From Ideonella sp. WA131b (GTDB lineage: Bacteria; Pseudomonadota; Gammaproteobacteria; Burkholderiales; Burkholderiaceae_C), in assembly GCA_023657425.1 (NCBI GenBank), contig JAGTJW010000002.1, positions 858,431 through 922,430 on the forward strand: DNA of 64,000 bases, read 5' to 3'. Shown piece by piece: positions 47,438 to 59,222 of the stretch (the first letter of the stretch is position 1; every line of letters starts with the position of its first letter). The position numbers and the translations under genes were made by a program. The notes below the pieces were generated by a model, which saw only the letters and a list, made by a program, of their open reading frames with translations, was not told where the DNA came from and made no database searches.

Positions 47438-49300
47438 TCAGATCTGGTCGAGCGAGCGGCCGGCCAGCGCGCGCCGGATGCCCTCGTTCATGCGTGCGGC
47501 GGCGAAGCCCTCGGTGCCCTCGGCCAGGGCCTCGACGGCGGCGTCGATGGCGTCGGCATCGGCGCCGCGCGCCTGCGCCTGGGCGGCCTGCAGCAGCGAC
47601 TCGATGGCCTGGCGCTCGGCGGCGTCGAGCAGCGCAGCGTCGGCGACCAGCGCCGCGCGCGTGGCCAGCACCATGCGCTCCGCCTCCACCCGCGCCTCGC
47701 GCAGCTTGCGCGCCGCCATGTCGTCCTCGGCATGCGAGAAGCCGTCGCGCAGCATCTGCGCGATCTGCTCGTCGGCCAGGCCGTAGCTGGGCTTGACGGC
47801 CACCGAGGCCTCGACGCCCGAGCCCAGTTCGCGCGCCGACACGCTCAGCAGCCCGTCGGCGTCGACCTGGAAGGTGACGCGGATGCGCGCCGCGCCGGCG
47901 GCCATCGGCGGGATGCCGCGCAGCTCGAAGCGCGCCAGGCTGCGGCAGTCGGCCACCAGTTCACGCTCGCCCTGCACGACGTGGATGGCCATCGCCGTCA
48001 GGCCGTCCTTGAACGTGGTGAAGTCCTGCGCCTTGGCCACGGGGATGGTGCTGTTGCGCTCGATCACGCGCTCGACCAGCCCGCCCATGGTCTCCAGGCC
48101 CAGGCTGAGCGCGATCACGTCCAGCAGCAGCAGCTCGCCATCCCGGGCGTTGCCGGCCAGCGCATTGGCCTGGATCGCGGCGCCGAGGGCCACGACCTCG
48201 TCGGGGTTCACGTCGGTCAGCACCGGGCGGCCGAACTGCGCGCTCACGCGCTCGCGCACCAGCGGCATGCGCGTGCTGCCGCCCACCATGACCACGCCCT
48301 GCACCTCGTCGGCCGCCACGCGGGCATCGCGCAGCACCTTGCGCACGGCAGTCAGCGTGCGCTCCACGAGCGGCGCGGCGACGGCGTCGAGCTGCGCGCG
48401 GGACACGGCCACGCGGGCGTCGCGGCCGGCCACCCGGGCCTGCCACTCGGCGCACGCGGCCGTGCTCAGCGCCTCCTTGGTGGCGCGCGCGGCGATCAGC
48501 GCGTTGCGGCGGTCCTGCGCGCCCAGCGTCGCGGCGTCGACGTCGGCCTGGGTCAGCGCCCAGTCGGCCAGTGTGTGGTCGATGTCGTCGCCGCCCAGGG
48601 CCGCATCGCCGCCGGTGGCCACAACCTCGAACACGCCGCGCGTCAGGCGCAGCAGGCTGATGTCGAAGGTGCCGCCGCCCAGGTCGTAGACGGCATACAG
48701 GCCCTCGCTGCCGTGGTCCAGGCCGTAGGCCACGGCAGCCGCCGTGGGCTCGCTGATCAGGCGCAGCACGTTCAAGCCGGCCAGCTCCGCCGCGTCCTTC
48801 GTGGCCTGACGCTGCGCGTCGTCGAAATAGGCGGGCACGGTGATGACGGCGCCGTGCAGTTCACTGTCGAAGCTGTCTTCGGCGCGCTGGCGGAGCGTGG
48901 CGAGGATCTCGGCCGACAGCTCCACCGGCGTCTTCGAGCCCGCGCGCGTGGCCACGGCCACCATGCCGGGCTGGTCGACCAGCGCGTAGGGCAGGCGGTC
49001 AGGAGTGGTCACGTCGGCCAGACGGCGGCCCATCAGGCGCTTGAAGGACGCGACGGCGTTGGCGGCGTCGCTGGCCTGCGCCGCCAGCGCCTCGTGGCCG
49101 ATGCGGCGGCCGCCACCCTCGGGGTAGTGCACCGCGCTGGGCAGCAGCAGCCGGCCCAGCTCGTCGGGCAGGCACTCGGGCACGCCGTGGCGCACGGCGG
49201 CCACCAGCGAGTTCGTGGTGCCCAGGTCGATGCCCACGGCGATGCGGCGCTGGTGCGGGTCCGGCGCCTGGCCGGGTTCGGAGATCTGCAGGAGGGCCAT
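47438..49300 (-). CDS. hscA: Fe-S assembly chaperone HscA (Hsp70 type)
   Basis: A 620-residue specialised Hsp70 that helps IscU release its cluster. The ATPase domain starts [17 protein letters not shown] and has [17 protein letters not shown] and [17 protein letters not shown]; the substrate-binding domain follows from about residue 390. The ATG at 49300 ([11 protein letters not shown]) matches the short N-terminal extension of HscA. It follows hscB by 13 bp. Confidence 0.96.
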   Translation of the reverse strand: MALLQISEPGQAPDPHQRRIAVGIDLGTTNSLVAAVRHGVPECLPDELGRLLLPSAVHYPEGGGRRIGHEALAAQASDAANAVASFKRLMGRRLADVTTPDRLPYALVDQPGMVAVATRAGSKTPVELSAEILATLRQRAEDSFDSELHGAVITVPAYFDDAQRQATKDAAELAGLNVLRLISEPTAAAVAYGLDHGSEGLYAVYDLGGGTFDISLLRLTRGVFEVVATGGDAALGGDDIDHTLADWALTQADVDAATLGAQDRRNALIAARATKEALSTAACAEWQARVAGRDARVAVSRAQLDAVAAPLVERTLTAVRKVLRDARVAADEVQGVVMVGGSTRMPLVRERVSAQFGRPVLTDVNPDEVVALGAAIQANALAGNARDGELLLLDVIALSLGLETMGGLVERVIERNSTIPVAKAQDFTTFKDGLTAMAIHVVQGERELVADCRSLARFELRGIPPMAAGAARIRVTFQVDADGLLSVSARELGSGVEASVAVKPSYGLADEQIAQMLRDGFSHAEDDMAARKLREARVEAERMVLATRAALVADAALLDAAERQAIESLLQAAQAQARGADADAIDAAVEALAEGTEGFAAARMNEGIRRALAGRSLDQI

Positions 49301-49313
49301 CGCGGGGCGGGGA

Positions 49314-49835
49314 TCAGGCGGCGGCGAGCCGCTCAAGGCGCTGTGCCAGCGCCTCACGGAAACGGGTCACGAACATGAGCGCGCGCACCTGCGCGGCGGC
49401 GGCGGCCGTGTCTCCCTGCTCGTCGAGCAGCACCACCAGGCGCTGGTGCATCGCGCGCTCCTGCGCGGCCACGGCGTCGTCCAGCGCCTGTACCGCCGCT
49501 GCGTCGACCGTGTCGTCGAGCGCTTCGCGCCAGCCCATCTGCTGCTGCAGGAACTCGCGCGGCATGGCCGTGTTGCTCTCGGCCGCGATGGGCGCGCCGC
49601 GCTGCTCGCACAGGTAGGCGGCGCGGCTGAGCGGGTCCTTCAGGCGCTGCCAGGCCTCGTTCACGCGCACCGACCACTGCATGGCCACGCGCTGCGCCGC
49701 CGCGCCGTCGGCGGCAAAGCGGTCGGGGTGCGTGGCAGCCTGCAGATCGCGGCGGCGCGCGTCGAGCGCGGCGCGGTCGAGCAGCTGCCGCGGCGGCAGC
49801 CCGAAAAGGCTGAAGTCGTCGTCGGTGAGCTTCAT
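49314..49835 (-). CDS. hscB: Co-chaperone HscB (J-protein)
   Basis: A 173-residue J-domain partner that delivers IscU to HscA. The J domain (about 1-75) contains the HPD motif in AATHPDRFA; the C-terminal three-helix part binds IscU. It starts 13 bp after the GNAT gene and has a normal length, so the inserted gene has not damaged it. Confidence 0.95.
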   Translation of the reverse strand: MKLTDDDFSLFGLPPRQLLDRAALDARRRDLQAATHPDRFAADGAAAQRVAMQWSVRVNEAWQRLKDPLSRAAYLCEQRGAPIAAESNTAMPREFLQQQMGWREALDDTVDAAAVQALDDAVAAQERAMHQRLVVLLDEQGDTAAAAAQVRALMFVTRFREALAQRLERLAAA

Positions 49836-49848
49836 CGCTCGGCCCCGG

Positions 49849-50331
49849 CTACAGCGCCTTGGCCATGAACAGCGACAGCCCATTGTCCGGGTAGCCGCCG
49901 AAAGGGCCGCGCAGCGCATAGCCGGCGCGCTCGTAGCGCTTGACGGCCTCGGTCTGGTCGCGGCCGGTCTCCAGCAGCGCCAGGCGATAGCCGTCGCGGC
50001 GCAGCTTGTCTTCCATGGCATCGAGCAGCCGCGCGCCCAGCCGGCGGCCGCGGCGCGATGGATCGACGTACATGCGCTTGACCTCGCCGTAGGCGTGGCC
50101 GCCGGTGGCGGGCTCGCCGGCCCTGCGGCGGCAGGCGGCGGTGCCGACAGCCTCCCCCTGCTCGCGCGCGACGAAGAAGCTGATGTCGGGCGCCAGCAAT
50201 TCGTCGACCGAGAGGATGTGGTTGGCCTCGGGCGCGTACAGGCTGCCCAGGTAGCGGTCGAGCGCAGCGAGCAGCGCCACGACCTCGGGCTGGTCGGGGC
50301 GCTCCTCGGTGATCGTGAACGCGGGCTCCAT
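49849..50331 (-). CDS. GNAT-family N-acetyltransferase inside the isc operon
   Basis: A 160-residue acetyltransferase of the GNAT fold. The acetyl-CoA loop is RRGRRLGARLLDAME (pattern R-x-x-G-x-G/A) after the beta4 strand VKRMYVDPS, and the late AVKRYERAGYALRGPFGGY is the usual C-terminal half. No target is evident: it could acetylate a small molecule, antibiotic or protein. It sits 7 bp after iscA and 13 bp before hscB on the same strand, so it is almost certainly co-transcribed with the isc genes. Standard isc operons lack such a gene here. Confidence 0.88.
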   Translation of the reverse strand: MEPAFTITEERPDQPEVVALLAALDRYLGSLYAPEANHILSVDELLAPDISFFVAREQGEAVGTAACRRRAGEPATGGHAYGEVKRMYVDPSRRGRRLGARLLDAMEDKLRRDGYRLALLETGRDQTEAVKRYERAGYALRGPFGGYPDNGLSLFMAKAL

Positions 50332-50338
50332 CAGTCCA

Positions 50339-50662
50339 TCAGACCCGGAAAGATTCGCCGCAGCCGCAGCGGTCCTTCTCGCGTGGGTTGTGGAACTTGA
50401 AGCCTTCGTTGAGCCCCTCGCGCACGAAGTCGAGCTCGGTGCCGTCGATGTAGGGCAGGCTCTTGGGGTCGATCAGCACCTTGACGCCGTGGTCCTCGAA
50501 GACGATGTCGTTCGGGGCCACCTCGTCGGCGTACTCCAGTTTGTAGGCCAGGCCCGAGCAGCCGGTGGTCTTGACGCCCAGGCGCACGCCGACACCCTTG
50601 CCCCGGCGGCCGAGGTAACGGGTGACATGCCGCGCCGCGGCCTCGGTGAGCGTGACGGCCAT
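50339..50662 (-). CDS. iscA: A-type iron-sulfur carrier IscA
   Basis: A 107-residue A-type carrier. The three ligand cysteines are present: GCSG in [13 protein letters not shown] and CGCGESF at the C terminus. It takes clusters or iron from IscU to target enzymes. It lies 7 bp after iscU and 7 bp before the GNAT gene. Confidence 0.95.
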   Translation of the reverse strand: MAVTLTEAAARHVTRYLGRRGKGVGVRLGVKTTGCSGLAYKLEYADEVAPNDIVFEDHGVKVLIDPKSLPYIDGTELDFVREGLNEGFKFHNPREKDRCGCGESFRV

Positions 50663-50669
50663 GGCGGGC

Positions 50670-51080
50670 TCAGTCCGCGGCAGCGGCAGTGGCGGCGGCG
50701 CCGTGCTTGTGCTTGTAGTCCTCGACCGCGGCCTTGATGGCGTCCTCGGCCAGGATGGAGCAGTGGATCTTCACCGGCGGCAGCGCCAGTTCCTCGGCGA
50801 TCTGCGTGTTCTTGATCGTCAGCGCCTCGTCCAGGCTTCTGCCCTTGACCCACTCGGTGACGAGCGAGCTGCTGGCGATGGCCGAGCCGCAGCCGTAGGT
50901 CTTGAAGCGCGCGTCCTCGATCAGCCCGGTGGCGGGGTTGACCTTGATCTGCAGCTTCATCACGTCGCCGCAGGCCGGCGCTCCGACCATGCCGGTGCCG
51001 ACGTCGGCATCGCCCTTGTCGAAGCTGCCGACGTTGCGCGGGTTCTCGTAGTGCTCGACGACCTTGTCGCTGTAAGCCAT
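50670..51080 (-). CDS. iscU: Iron-sulfur cluster scaffold IscU
   Basis: A 136-residue scaffold on which clusters are built. The three ligand cysteines are in [18 protein letters not shown] and [10 protein letters not shown]; the LPPVK motif recognised by HscA is just before the last. The C terminus has a short Ala-rich tail ([12 protein letters not shown]). It is 37 bp downstream of iscS. Confidence 0.97.
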   Translation of the reverse strand: MAYSDKVVEHYENPRNVGSFDKGDADVGTGMVGAPACGDVMKLQIKVNPATGLIEDARFKTYGCGSAIASSSLVTEWVKGRSLDEALTIKNTQIAEELALPPVKIHCSILAEDAIKAAVEDYKHKHGAAATAAAAD

Positions 51081-51117
51081 GTTCCGGTACTCCTGGTGAC
51101 GTCGCGGCCGCGTGCGC

Positions 51118-52332
51118 TCAGTGCGCGGCCCATTGGATCGTGTTGAGGTCGATGCCGTCCTTGTGCATCTCCCACAGCGGCGAGAGCTCGCGCAGCCGGG
51201 CCACGCGGTCTTGCAGCAGCGCCACGGCGGTGTCGATGTCGTGCTCGGTGGTGAAGCGGCCGATGGTCATGCGCAGGCTGCTGTGCGCCAGCTCGTCGCT
51301 GCGGCCCAAAGCACGCAGCACGTAGCTGGGCTCCAGGCTGGCGCTGGTGCAGGCTGATCCAGAGCTGACGGCGATGCCCTTCACGCCCATGATCAGGCTC
51401 TCACCCTCGACGAAGTTGAAGCTCGCGTTCAGGTTGTGCGGCACGCGCTTCTCAAGGTGGCCGTTGATGAACACCTGCTCGATGCCCTGGATGCCGTCGA
51501 GCAGCCGCTTCTGCAGCATGCGCACGCGCTCGAGCTCGGTGCCCATCTCCTGGCGCGCGATCTCGAAGGCCAGCCCCATGCCCACGCACTGGTGCGTGGG
51601 CAGCGTGCCGCTGCGCATGCCGCGCTCGTGGCCACCGCCGTGCATCTGCGCCTCCAGGCGCACGCGCGGCTTGCGCCGCACGTACAGGGCACCGATGCCC
51701 TTGGGGCCATAGGTCTTGTGCGAGGCCAGGCTCATCAGGTCGACCGGCAGCGTCGCCATGTCGATGGCCACCTTGCCCGTGGCCTGCGCGGCGTCGACAT
51801 GCAGGATGATCCCGCGCTCGCGGCACATCGCGCCGATGGCAGGGATGTCCTGGATCACGCCGATCTCGTTGTTCACGATCATGACGCTGGCCAAGATGGT
51901 GTCGGGCCGAAGTGCGTCATTGAAGCGGTCAAGGTCGAGCAGGCCGTCTTCCTGCACATCAAGGTAAGTCACCTCGAAGCCCTGGCGCTCGAGCTCGCGC
52001 GTCGTGTCGAGCACCGCCTTGTGCTCGGTCTTGACGGTGACGATGTGCCTGCCGCGGCTGGCGTAGAAGTGCGCCGCGCCCTTGATGGCGAGGTTGTTGC
52101 TCTCGGTGGCGCCGCTGGTCCAGACGATCTCGCGCGGGTCGGCGTTCAGCAGGGCGGCCACCTGGACTCGCGCCTTCTCGACGGCCTCCTCGGCCTCCCA
52201 CCCCCAGGCGTGACTGCGGCTGGCCGGGTTGCCGAAGTGCTCGCGCAGCCAGGGGATCATTGCGTCGACGACGCGCGGGTCGCACGGCGTCGTGGCGCCG
52301 TAGTCCAGGTAGATGGGCAGGTGCGGGGTCAT
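51118..52332 (-). CDS. iscS: Cysteine desulfurase IscS
   Basis: A 404-residue PLP cysteine desulfurase that gives sulfur to IscU and to tRNA thiolation. PLP lysine is in [18 protein letters not shown] and the catalytic cysteine is in the mobile loop [20 protein letters not shown]. Length and N terminus ([24 protein letters not shown]) are normal. It is 16 bp after iscR. Confidence 0.97.
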   Translation of the reverse strand: MTPHLPIYLDYGATTPCDPRVVDAMIPWLREHFGNPASRSHAWGWEAEEAVEKARVQVAALLNADPREIVWTSGATESNNLAIKGAAHFYASRGRHIVTVKTEHKAVLDTTRELERQGFEVTYLDVQEDGLLDLDRFNDALRPDTILASVMIVNNEIGVIQDIPAIGAMCRERGIILHVDAAQATGKVAIDMATLPVDLMSLASHKTYGPKGIGALYVRRKPRVRLEAQMHGGGHERGMRSGTLPTHQCVGMGLAFEIARQEMGTELERVRMLQKRLLDGIQGIEQVFINGHLEKRVPHNLNASFNFVEGESLIMGVKGIAVSSGSACTSASLEPSYVLRALGRSDELAHSSLRMTIGRFTTEHDIDTAVALLQDRVARLRELSPLWEMHKDGIDLNTIQWAAH

Positions 52333-52348
52333 GTCTCGGAGGCGTGGT

Positions 52349-52882
52349 TTACTTGGTGAGCGAGGAGCCGAGCGCGAACACCGAGTTCGGCGCCGTCACC
52401 TTGATCGGCTTGACGACGGGCACCGACGAGATCGCGCGCTTGACCGGCGCCTCGTCGATGGAAACACCCTTGGCCAGCTGCTCGTCGACCAGCTTCTTGA
52501 GAGAGACGGAGTCCAGAAACTCGATCATGCGCTGGTTCAGGCCGGCCCAGAGGTCGTGCGTCATGCACTTGCCGCTGTCCTCGCCCATGCAGTTCTCGCT
52601 GCCAGCGCAGCCGGTGGCGTCGATGGGTTCGTCGACGGCGACGATGATGTCGGCCACGGTGATCTCGGTCGCCGGCCGCCCGAGCGAGTAGCCACCGCCG
52701 GGGCCGCGGGTGCTCTCCACCAGCTCGTGGCGGCGCAGCTTGCCGAAGAGCTGTTCGAGGTAGGACAGCGAGATCTGCTGCCGCTGGCTGATCGCTGCCA
52801 GGGCGACGGGGCCGTTGCTGGAGCGCAGGGCCAGGTCAATCATGGCGGTAACGGCAAAACGACCCTTGGTGGTCAGTCGCAT
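52349..52882 (-). CDS. iscR: Iron-sulfur-responsive transcriptional regulator IscR
   Basis: A 177-residue Rrf2-family regulator that senses cluster status and represses isc. The winged helix comes first ([37 protein letters not shown]), and the cluster cysteines are in [23 protein letters not shown], where the second spacing is x7 rather than the x5 of E. coli. ATG 52882 follows an AGGAG at 52894-52890. A dyad overlaps the likely promoter upstream, fitting autoregulation. Confidence 0.95.
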   Translation of the reverse strand: MRLTTKGRFAVTAMIDLALRSSNGPVALAAISQRQQISLSYLEQLFGKLRRHELVESTRGPGGGYSLGRPATEITVADIIVAVDEPIDATGCAGSENCMGEDSGKCMTHDLWAGLNQRMIEFLDSVSLKKLVDEQLAKGVSIDEAPVKRAISSVPVVKPIKVTAPNSVFALGSSLTK

Positions 52883-52937
52883 GGCGGGGCTCCTGGGCGC
52901 AGGGAGGCGCCGGCCGGGGGAAGGCTCGTTCCCGAGC

Positions 52938-52971
52938 GAATCACTCAACTATACCGGAAGTCGAGTGAATC
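52938..52971 (-). promoter_or_regulatory. Probable iscR promoter with overlapping dyad operator
   Basis: Arms 52938-52950 and 52959-52971 pair at 11 of 13 positions around an 8-nt spacer, and a TATAGT -10 box (52953-52948, minus strand) lies across the inner edge of one arm. A repressor bound here would block RNA polymerase. The spacing does not match the E. coli type 1 IscR consensus, so binding by IscR is inferred from position only. The -35 hexamer is weak. Confidence 0.55.
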
Positions 52972-53020
52972 AGTCCGGCATTGAAGGGCTCGCCGCCATT
53001 CCGTCCATGACAAAGCCGCT

Positions 53021-53466
53021 TCAGCGGCTGGATTCAGCTGTGTCCAGCAGCGGCTGCTGCAGCGCGAGGCGCTCCAGGATGCCGTCGCAGTTGGCTTCCA
53101 CGAGGTCCGGCACGTGCTCGAAGCCGGCCGGGCTGCCGTAGCGGGGTCGGGCACCTCGGCCTCATGGGCCCGGCGCAGGGCCAGCGCCATCAGCATACCC
53201 GCCTGCGCCGGCCCGGCGGGCGGCCTGCGCTCACGCAGCCCGGAGCGTGGGCGTCAGACATCCGGCTCCGCGTTGGGCCGATTTCGGGGCCCAGGCCAGG
53301 CGTCGCGCGCAGCGAGGGCTGTACGCCCGGGTCAGCGAGGCAGCGCCGCATGGGCCCCGAAATCGGCCCAAGCCGAAGGGACGGGGCCGGGGCTGGATTT
53401 CTGCCGCCCACGCTCCCAGCGGGCGGGCGCGCAGGCGAGAGAGATCGTAGCCACGAGCCGCGACTG
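53021..53466 (-). pseudogene. Low-molecular-weight protein tyrosine phosphatase remnant
   Basis: Between uvrB and iscR lie two pieces of an LMW-PTP gene in the correct order. The upstream piece (about 53466-53418) reads [15 protein letters not shown], a mid-N-terminal block. After a 177-bp palindromic element the C-terminal piece reads EVPDP, then after a one-base deletion near 53143 YGSPAGFEHVPDLVEANC and ends LDTAESSR at 53021. The N-terminal P-loop with the catalytic C-x5-R and much of the middle are missing, so it cannot be active. Confidence 0.72.
53241..53417. repeat. 177-bp palindromic element inserted in the phosphatase remnant
   Basis: The inner arms 53273-53293 and 53351-53371 are a perfect 21-bp inverted repeat with a 57-nt centre. 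The outer ends 53242-53252 (GGAGCGTGGGC) and 53406-53416 are also exact complements, and the flanking bases pair at 16 of 18. The whole can fold into a long imperfect hairpin; a further small stem (GGCGT/ACGCC) lies in the centre. It encodes no protein. It looks like a REP- or MITE-like mobile repeat or a structured RNA. The same end sequence recurs at 60701-60712. Confidence 0.7.
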
Positions 53467-53516
53467 GGCGGCCGCGGCCGGCAGATCGCCGGCCAGCCAC
53501 TGCCTCAGGCGCTCGA

Positions 53517-55643
<2,127 letters not shown>

Positions 55644-55756
55644 GCGGGGTTTCCCTGGGCCTTGCACCTAGAATCCTGGGGGTCACCCACCGCATCGGGT
55701 GGGGGCAACCGGCAAGGGTAACCCACCCTCCCCATCCCCCAGATCCCCGACTCCAC

Positions 55757-56971
55757 ATGCCTGCAGCTCCCGCTCTCTTCGCGGCCGTCGAGATGGCGCC
55801 CCGCGACCCCATCCTGGGCCTCAACGAACAGTTCAACGCCGATGCACGGCCGGGCAAGGTGAATCTGGGTGTCGGCGTCTACTTCGACGACCAGGGCAAC
55901 TTGCCCGTGCTGAAGTGCGTGGCCGCTGCCGAGCGGCAGCTGCTTGAAGCGCCCAAGGCCAAGGGCTACCTCCCGATCGATGGCATCGCCGCATACGACA
56001 AGGCCGTGCAGGGCCTCGTGTTCGGCGCCGACAGCGCCGTGCTGGCCGAGGGCCGCGTGGCTACCGTGCAGGCCATCGGCGGCACCGGCGGCCTGAAGGT
56101 GGGCGCCGACCTGCTCTACCGCGTGAACCCTGAGGCCAAGGTGCTGATCTCCGACCCCAGCTGGGAGAACCACGGCGCCCTCTTCACCAACGCGGGCTTC
56201 GCGGTGGAGATCTATCCCTACTACGACACCGCCACGCGCGGCGTGCGCATCGCCGAGTTGCTGTCCACGCTGGACGCCGCCGCGCCGGGCACCATCGTCG
56301 TGCTGCATGCCTGCTGCCACAACCCTACGGGCTGCGATCTCACGCCGGCGCAGTGGCAGCAGGTGGCCGCCGCCTGCCAGGCGCGCGCGCTCGTGCCCTT
56401 CCTCGACATGGCCTACCAAGGCTTCGGACTCGGCATCGCCGAAGACGGCGCGGCGGTGCAGGTCTTCCTGGCCACCGGCCTGCCGTTCTTCGTGAGCACC
56501 TCGTTCAGCAAGAGCTTCTCACTCTACGGCGAGCGCGTGGGCGCGCTCAGTGTGGTCTGCGCCGGCAGGGACGAGGCGGCACGTGTGCTGAGCCAGCTGA
56601 AGATCGTGATCCGCACCAACTACAGCAACCCACCCACCTTCGGCGCCACGGTGGTGGCCACGGTGCTGAACACGCATGCGCTGCGCACGATGTGGGAAAA
56701 CGAGCTCGCCGGTATGCGCCAGCGCATCGCCGCCACGCGTCGACAGCTGGTGGAGCGGCTGGCCGCCGCCGGTGTGGCAGGCAACCTGTCCTACATCACC
56801 CAGCAGATGGGCATGTTCAGCTACTCGGGCCTGAGCAAGGCACAGATGCAGCGTCTGCGCGACGAGTTCGGCGTGTATGGCCTGGACTCCGGCCGCATTT
56901 GCGTGGCCGCTGTCAACAGCCGCAACATCGAGGCCGTCGTGGCCGCGCTGACCGCCGTGATGAAGGGCTGA
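55757..56971 (+). CDS. tyrB: Aromatic/aspartate aminotransferase, class I
   Basis: A 404-residue homodimeric PLP aminotransferase of the AspC/TyrB subgroup. It opens FAAVEMAPRDPILGLNEQFNAD, has the pocket motif CCHNPTGCDLTPAQW, DMAYQGFGLGI, and the PLP lysine in STSFSKSFSLYGERVGAL; the arginine that binds the substrate carboxylate is in DSGRICVAAVN. Aspartate versus tyrosine/phenylalanine preference is not decidable by eye, so the symbol is tentative. It is divergent from uvrB. Confidence 0.88.
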   Translation: MPAAPALFAAVEMAPRDPILGLNEQFNADARPGKVNLGVGVYFDDQGNLPVLKCVAAAERQLLEAPKAKGYLPIDGIAAYDKAVQGLVFGADSAVLAEGRVATVQAIGGTGGLKVGADLLYRVNPEAKVLISDPSWENHGALFTNAGFAVEIYPYYDTATRGVRIAELLSTLDAAAPGTIVVLHACCHNPTGCDLTPAQWQQVAAACQARALVPFLDMAYQGFGLGIAEDGAAVQVFLATGLPFFVSTSFSKSFSLYGERVGALSVVCAGRDEAARVLSQLKIVIRTNYSNPPTFGATVVATVLNTHALRTMWENELAGMRQRIAATRRQLVERLAAAGVAGNLSYITQQMGMFSYSGLSKAQMQRLRDEFGVYGLDSGRICVAAVNSRNIEAVVAALTAVMKG

Positions 56972-57139
56972 AGCCGGCCGTTCATCGGCGGATCTGGCGC
57001 GTGCCCAGGCGCCAAGATGGCGCGCCAGTGTCTGCCTGACGCAGTTGCTGCACCGCAGCATGAGACGGGTTACATTCGGTCGCGCAGGCCCAGCCGGGCC
57101 CGCGCCCAGCGTCGCAAGAGCGACAGCAAGGACAGCACC

Positions 57140-58483
57140 ATGCTCTACCACCTGTACGAAACCCAGCGCGCGCTGATGGCACCGTTTTCGGAGTTCGCCA
57201 GCGCCACGGCCAAGCTGTACAACCACCCGCTGTCTCCCTATGCGCACACGCCCTGGGCGCAGCGTGTCTCTGCCGGCTTCGACCTGCTGCACCGTCTGGC
57301 CAAGGAGTACGAAAAGCCTGTCTTCGACATCACGGCCGCTGCCGTGGGTGGTTCCAATGTGGCGGTGCAGGAGCAGGTGGCACTGACCAAACCGTTCTGC
57401 CGGCTGCTGCGCTTCAAGCGCTTCTCGGACGACCCGGCCACGCTGGCGCTGATGAAGACGCAGCCCACCGTGCTGGTGGTGGCGCCGTTGTCGGGCCACC
57501 ACAGCACCCTGCTGCGCGACACCGTCAAGAGCCTGCTGCAGGACCACAAGGTCTACATCACCGACTGGACCGACGCGCGCATGGTCCCGGCCGAGGCGGG
57601 TCCGTTCCATCTCGACGACTACGTGGCCTACGTGGAGGCGTTCATCCGTCACGTCGGTGGTGGCGACGCGCACGTCATCAGCGTCTGCCAGCCCACGGTG
57701 CCGGTGTTGGCCGCCGTCTCGCTGATGGCCAGCCGCGGTGAACCCACGCCGCTCACGATGACGATGATGGGCGGCCCCATCGACGCGCGGAAAAGCCCCA
57801 CCGCCGTCAACAACCTGGCGATGAACAAGAGCCACAGCTGGTTCGAGAACAACGTCATCTTTCGCGTGCCGCAGAACTTCCCGGGCGCAGGCCGCCGCGT
57901 CTACCCCGGCTTCCTGCAGCACACGGGGTTCGTGGCGATGAACCCGGACCGTCACTTGAGCAGCCACTACGACTACTTCCTCGACCTGATCCGCGGTGAC
58001 GATGACAACGCCGAGGCCCACCGCCAGTTCTACGACGAGTACAACGCCGTGCTCGACATGCCGGCCGAGTACTACCTGGACACCATCAAGACCGTGTTCC
58101 AGGATTTCGCGCTCGTCAACGGCACCTGGGCCGTCGCCGGCCAGGCGGTGAGGCCGCAGGACATCACGCGCACGGCGCTGCTCACGGTGGAAGGCGAACT
58201 CGACGACATCTCCGGCGCCGGCCAGACCGAGGCCGCGCACGGGCTGTGCATCGGCATCCCGAGGGCCCGCTCAGTGCACTACACGGCCGAGGGTGCGGGC
58301 CACTACGGCATCTTCTCAGGCCGGCGCTGGCGCGAGAAGGTGTACCCGGCGGTGCGCGATTTCATCAAGCGGTTCAATACCCCGCTCGACGCCGCACCGG
58401 TTGGCAAGGCGCCGCGCCGTGCGGCTGCGACAGCACCCGCAGTGCCCGAGCGCAAGTCCCGCGCCCGCAAGACCGCGGCTTAA
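57140..58483 (+). CDS. phaZ: Intracellular polyhydroxybutyrate depolymerase
   Basis: A 447-residue intracellular PHB depolymerase of the PhaZ1 type of Ralstonia/Cupriavidus, which mobilises stored polymer granules. The nucleophile is a cysteine, C183 in HVISVCQPTVP, rather than the serine of extracellular enzymes. Conserved surroundings include PVLAAVSLMASRGEPTPLTMTMMGGPID and the late VHYTAEGAGHYGIFSGRRWR with the catalytic histidine. There is no signal peptide. The C-terminal 25 residues are basic and Ala-rich (KAPRRAAATAP...KSRARKTAA), perhaps for granule or nucleic-acid contact. It implies the cell stores PHB. Confidence 0.94.
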   Translation: MLYHLYETQRALMAPFSEFASATAKLYNHPLSPYAHTPWAQRVSAGFDLLHRLAKEYEKPVFDITAAAVGGSNVAVQEQVALTKPFCRLLRFKRFSDDPATLALMKTQPTVLVVAPLSGHHSTLLRDTVKSLLQDHKVYITDWTDARMVPAEAGPFHLDDYVAYVEAFIRHVGGGDAHVISVCQPTVPVLAAVSLMASRGEPTPLTMTMMGGPIDARKSPTAVNNLAMNKSHSWFENNVIFRVPQNFPGAGRRVYPGFLQHTGFVAMNPDRHLSSHYDYFLDLIRGDDDNAEAHRQFYDEYNAVLDMPAEYYLDTIKTVFQDFALVNGTWAVAGQAVRPQDITRTALLTVEGELDDISGAGQTEAAHGLCIGIPRARSVHYTAEGAGHYGIFSGRRWREKVYPAVRDFIKRFNTPLDAAPVGKAPRRAAATAPAVPERKSRARKTAA

Positions 58484-58523
58484 AGCAGCCAAGGTGCGTT
58501 CGGCGCCGCGATAATCCGGCGTC

Positions 58524-59222
58524 GTGACCAACACTTCGTCCGCCTGCCTGGCCGACCGTATCGACGCAGCACTGCCGCAGACGCAATGCACGCGCTGTGG
58601 CGAGCCCGACTGCCGCCGCTACGCCGAGGCCATCGCCGAGGGCCGGGCGCCCATCAACCGCTGCCCGCCCGGCGGCGCCGAGGGCATCGTGCGGCTTGCC
58701 TCGATCAGCGGCCAGCCGGTGCAGCCGCTCGACCCGGCCCACGGCACCGAAGGCCCACGCGCCGTCGCCTTTGTCGACGAGGCCTGGTGCATTGGTTGCA
58801 CGCTGTGCATCAAGGCCTGCCCTGTGGACTGCATCGTCGGCGCGCCCAAGCGCATGCACACCGTGATCGAGTCGCTGTGCACCGGCTGCGCGCTGTGCGT
58901 GCCGGCCTGCCCGGTGGACTGCATCGCGCTGGAGCCCGCCACGTCCGGCGCCAGCGGCTGGGCCGCCTGGAGCCCGGCGCGGGCCGATGAGGCGCGCGCG
59001 CGCCACCGCCTGCGCGGCCAGCGGCTGGCACAGGAGCGGCGCGACAACGACGAGCGCCTGGCCGCGAGGGCCGCACACAAGCTGGCCGACATCGCCGCCG
59101 CCAGCCGCCACACCGACCCCGCCGTGCTCGACGCCAAGCGCCCCATCGTCGAGGCCGCGCTGGCCCGCAGACGCGCTCGGCTGGCCTCGCCGACGCCGCC
59201 GCCCGCCGACGATGAAGCCTGA
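58524..59222 (+). CDS. RnfB-like ferredoxin, orphan
   Basis: A 232-residue iron-sulfur protein. The N-terminal Fe-S domain has [16 protein letters not shown] and NRCPPGG (PF04060 type); two [4Fe-4S] motifs follow, [16 protein letters not shown] and [16 protein letters not shown]. The C-terminal ~80 residues are a charged Ala/Arg helix. Unlike E. coli RnfB there is no N-terminal membrane anchor, and no rnfA, C, D, G or E is nearby. GTG start at 58524. It overlaps nth by 11 bp, an arrangement common in betaproteobacteria. The electron partner is unknown. Confidence 0.88.
   Translation: MTNTSSACLADRIDAALPQTQCTRCGEPDCRRYAEAIAEGRAPINRCPPGGAEGIVRLASISGQPVQPLDPAHGTEGPRAVAFVDEAWCIGCTLCIKACPVDCIVGAPKRMHTVIESLCTGCALCVPACPVDCIALEPATSGASGWAAWSPARADEARARHRLRGQRLAQERRDNDERLAARAAHKLADIAAASRHTDPAVLDAKRPIVEAALARRRARLASPTPPPADDEA

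Noticed and set aside
53190-53411. A 73-codon frame with an internal near-repeat (GPISGP / GPEIGP)
   Set aside because: The repeat in the translation is a by-product of the DNA palindrome; there is no ribosome site or recognisable domain.
55644-55756. Possible SOS (LexA) box for uvrB
   Set aside because: I looked for CTGT-N8-ACAG in the upstream gap and found none; only a CCCACC/GGTGGG hairpin is present.
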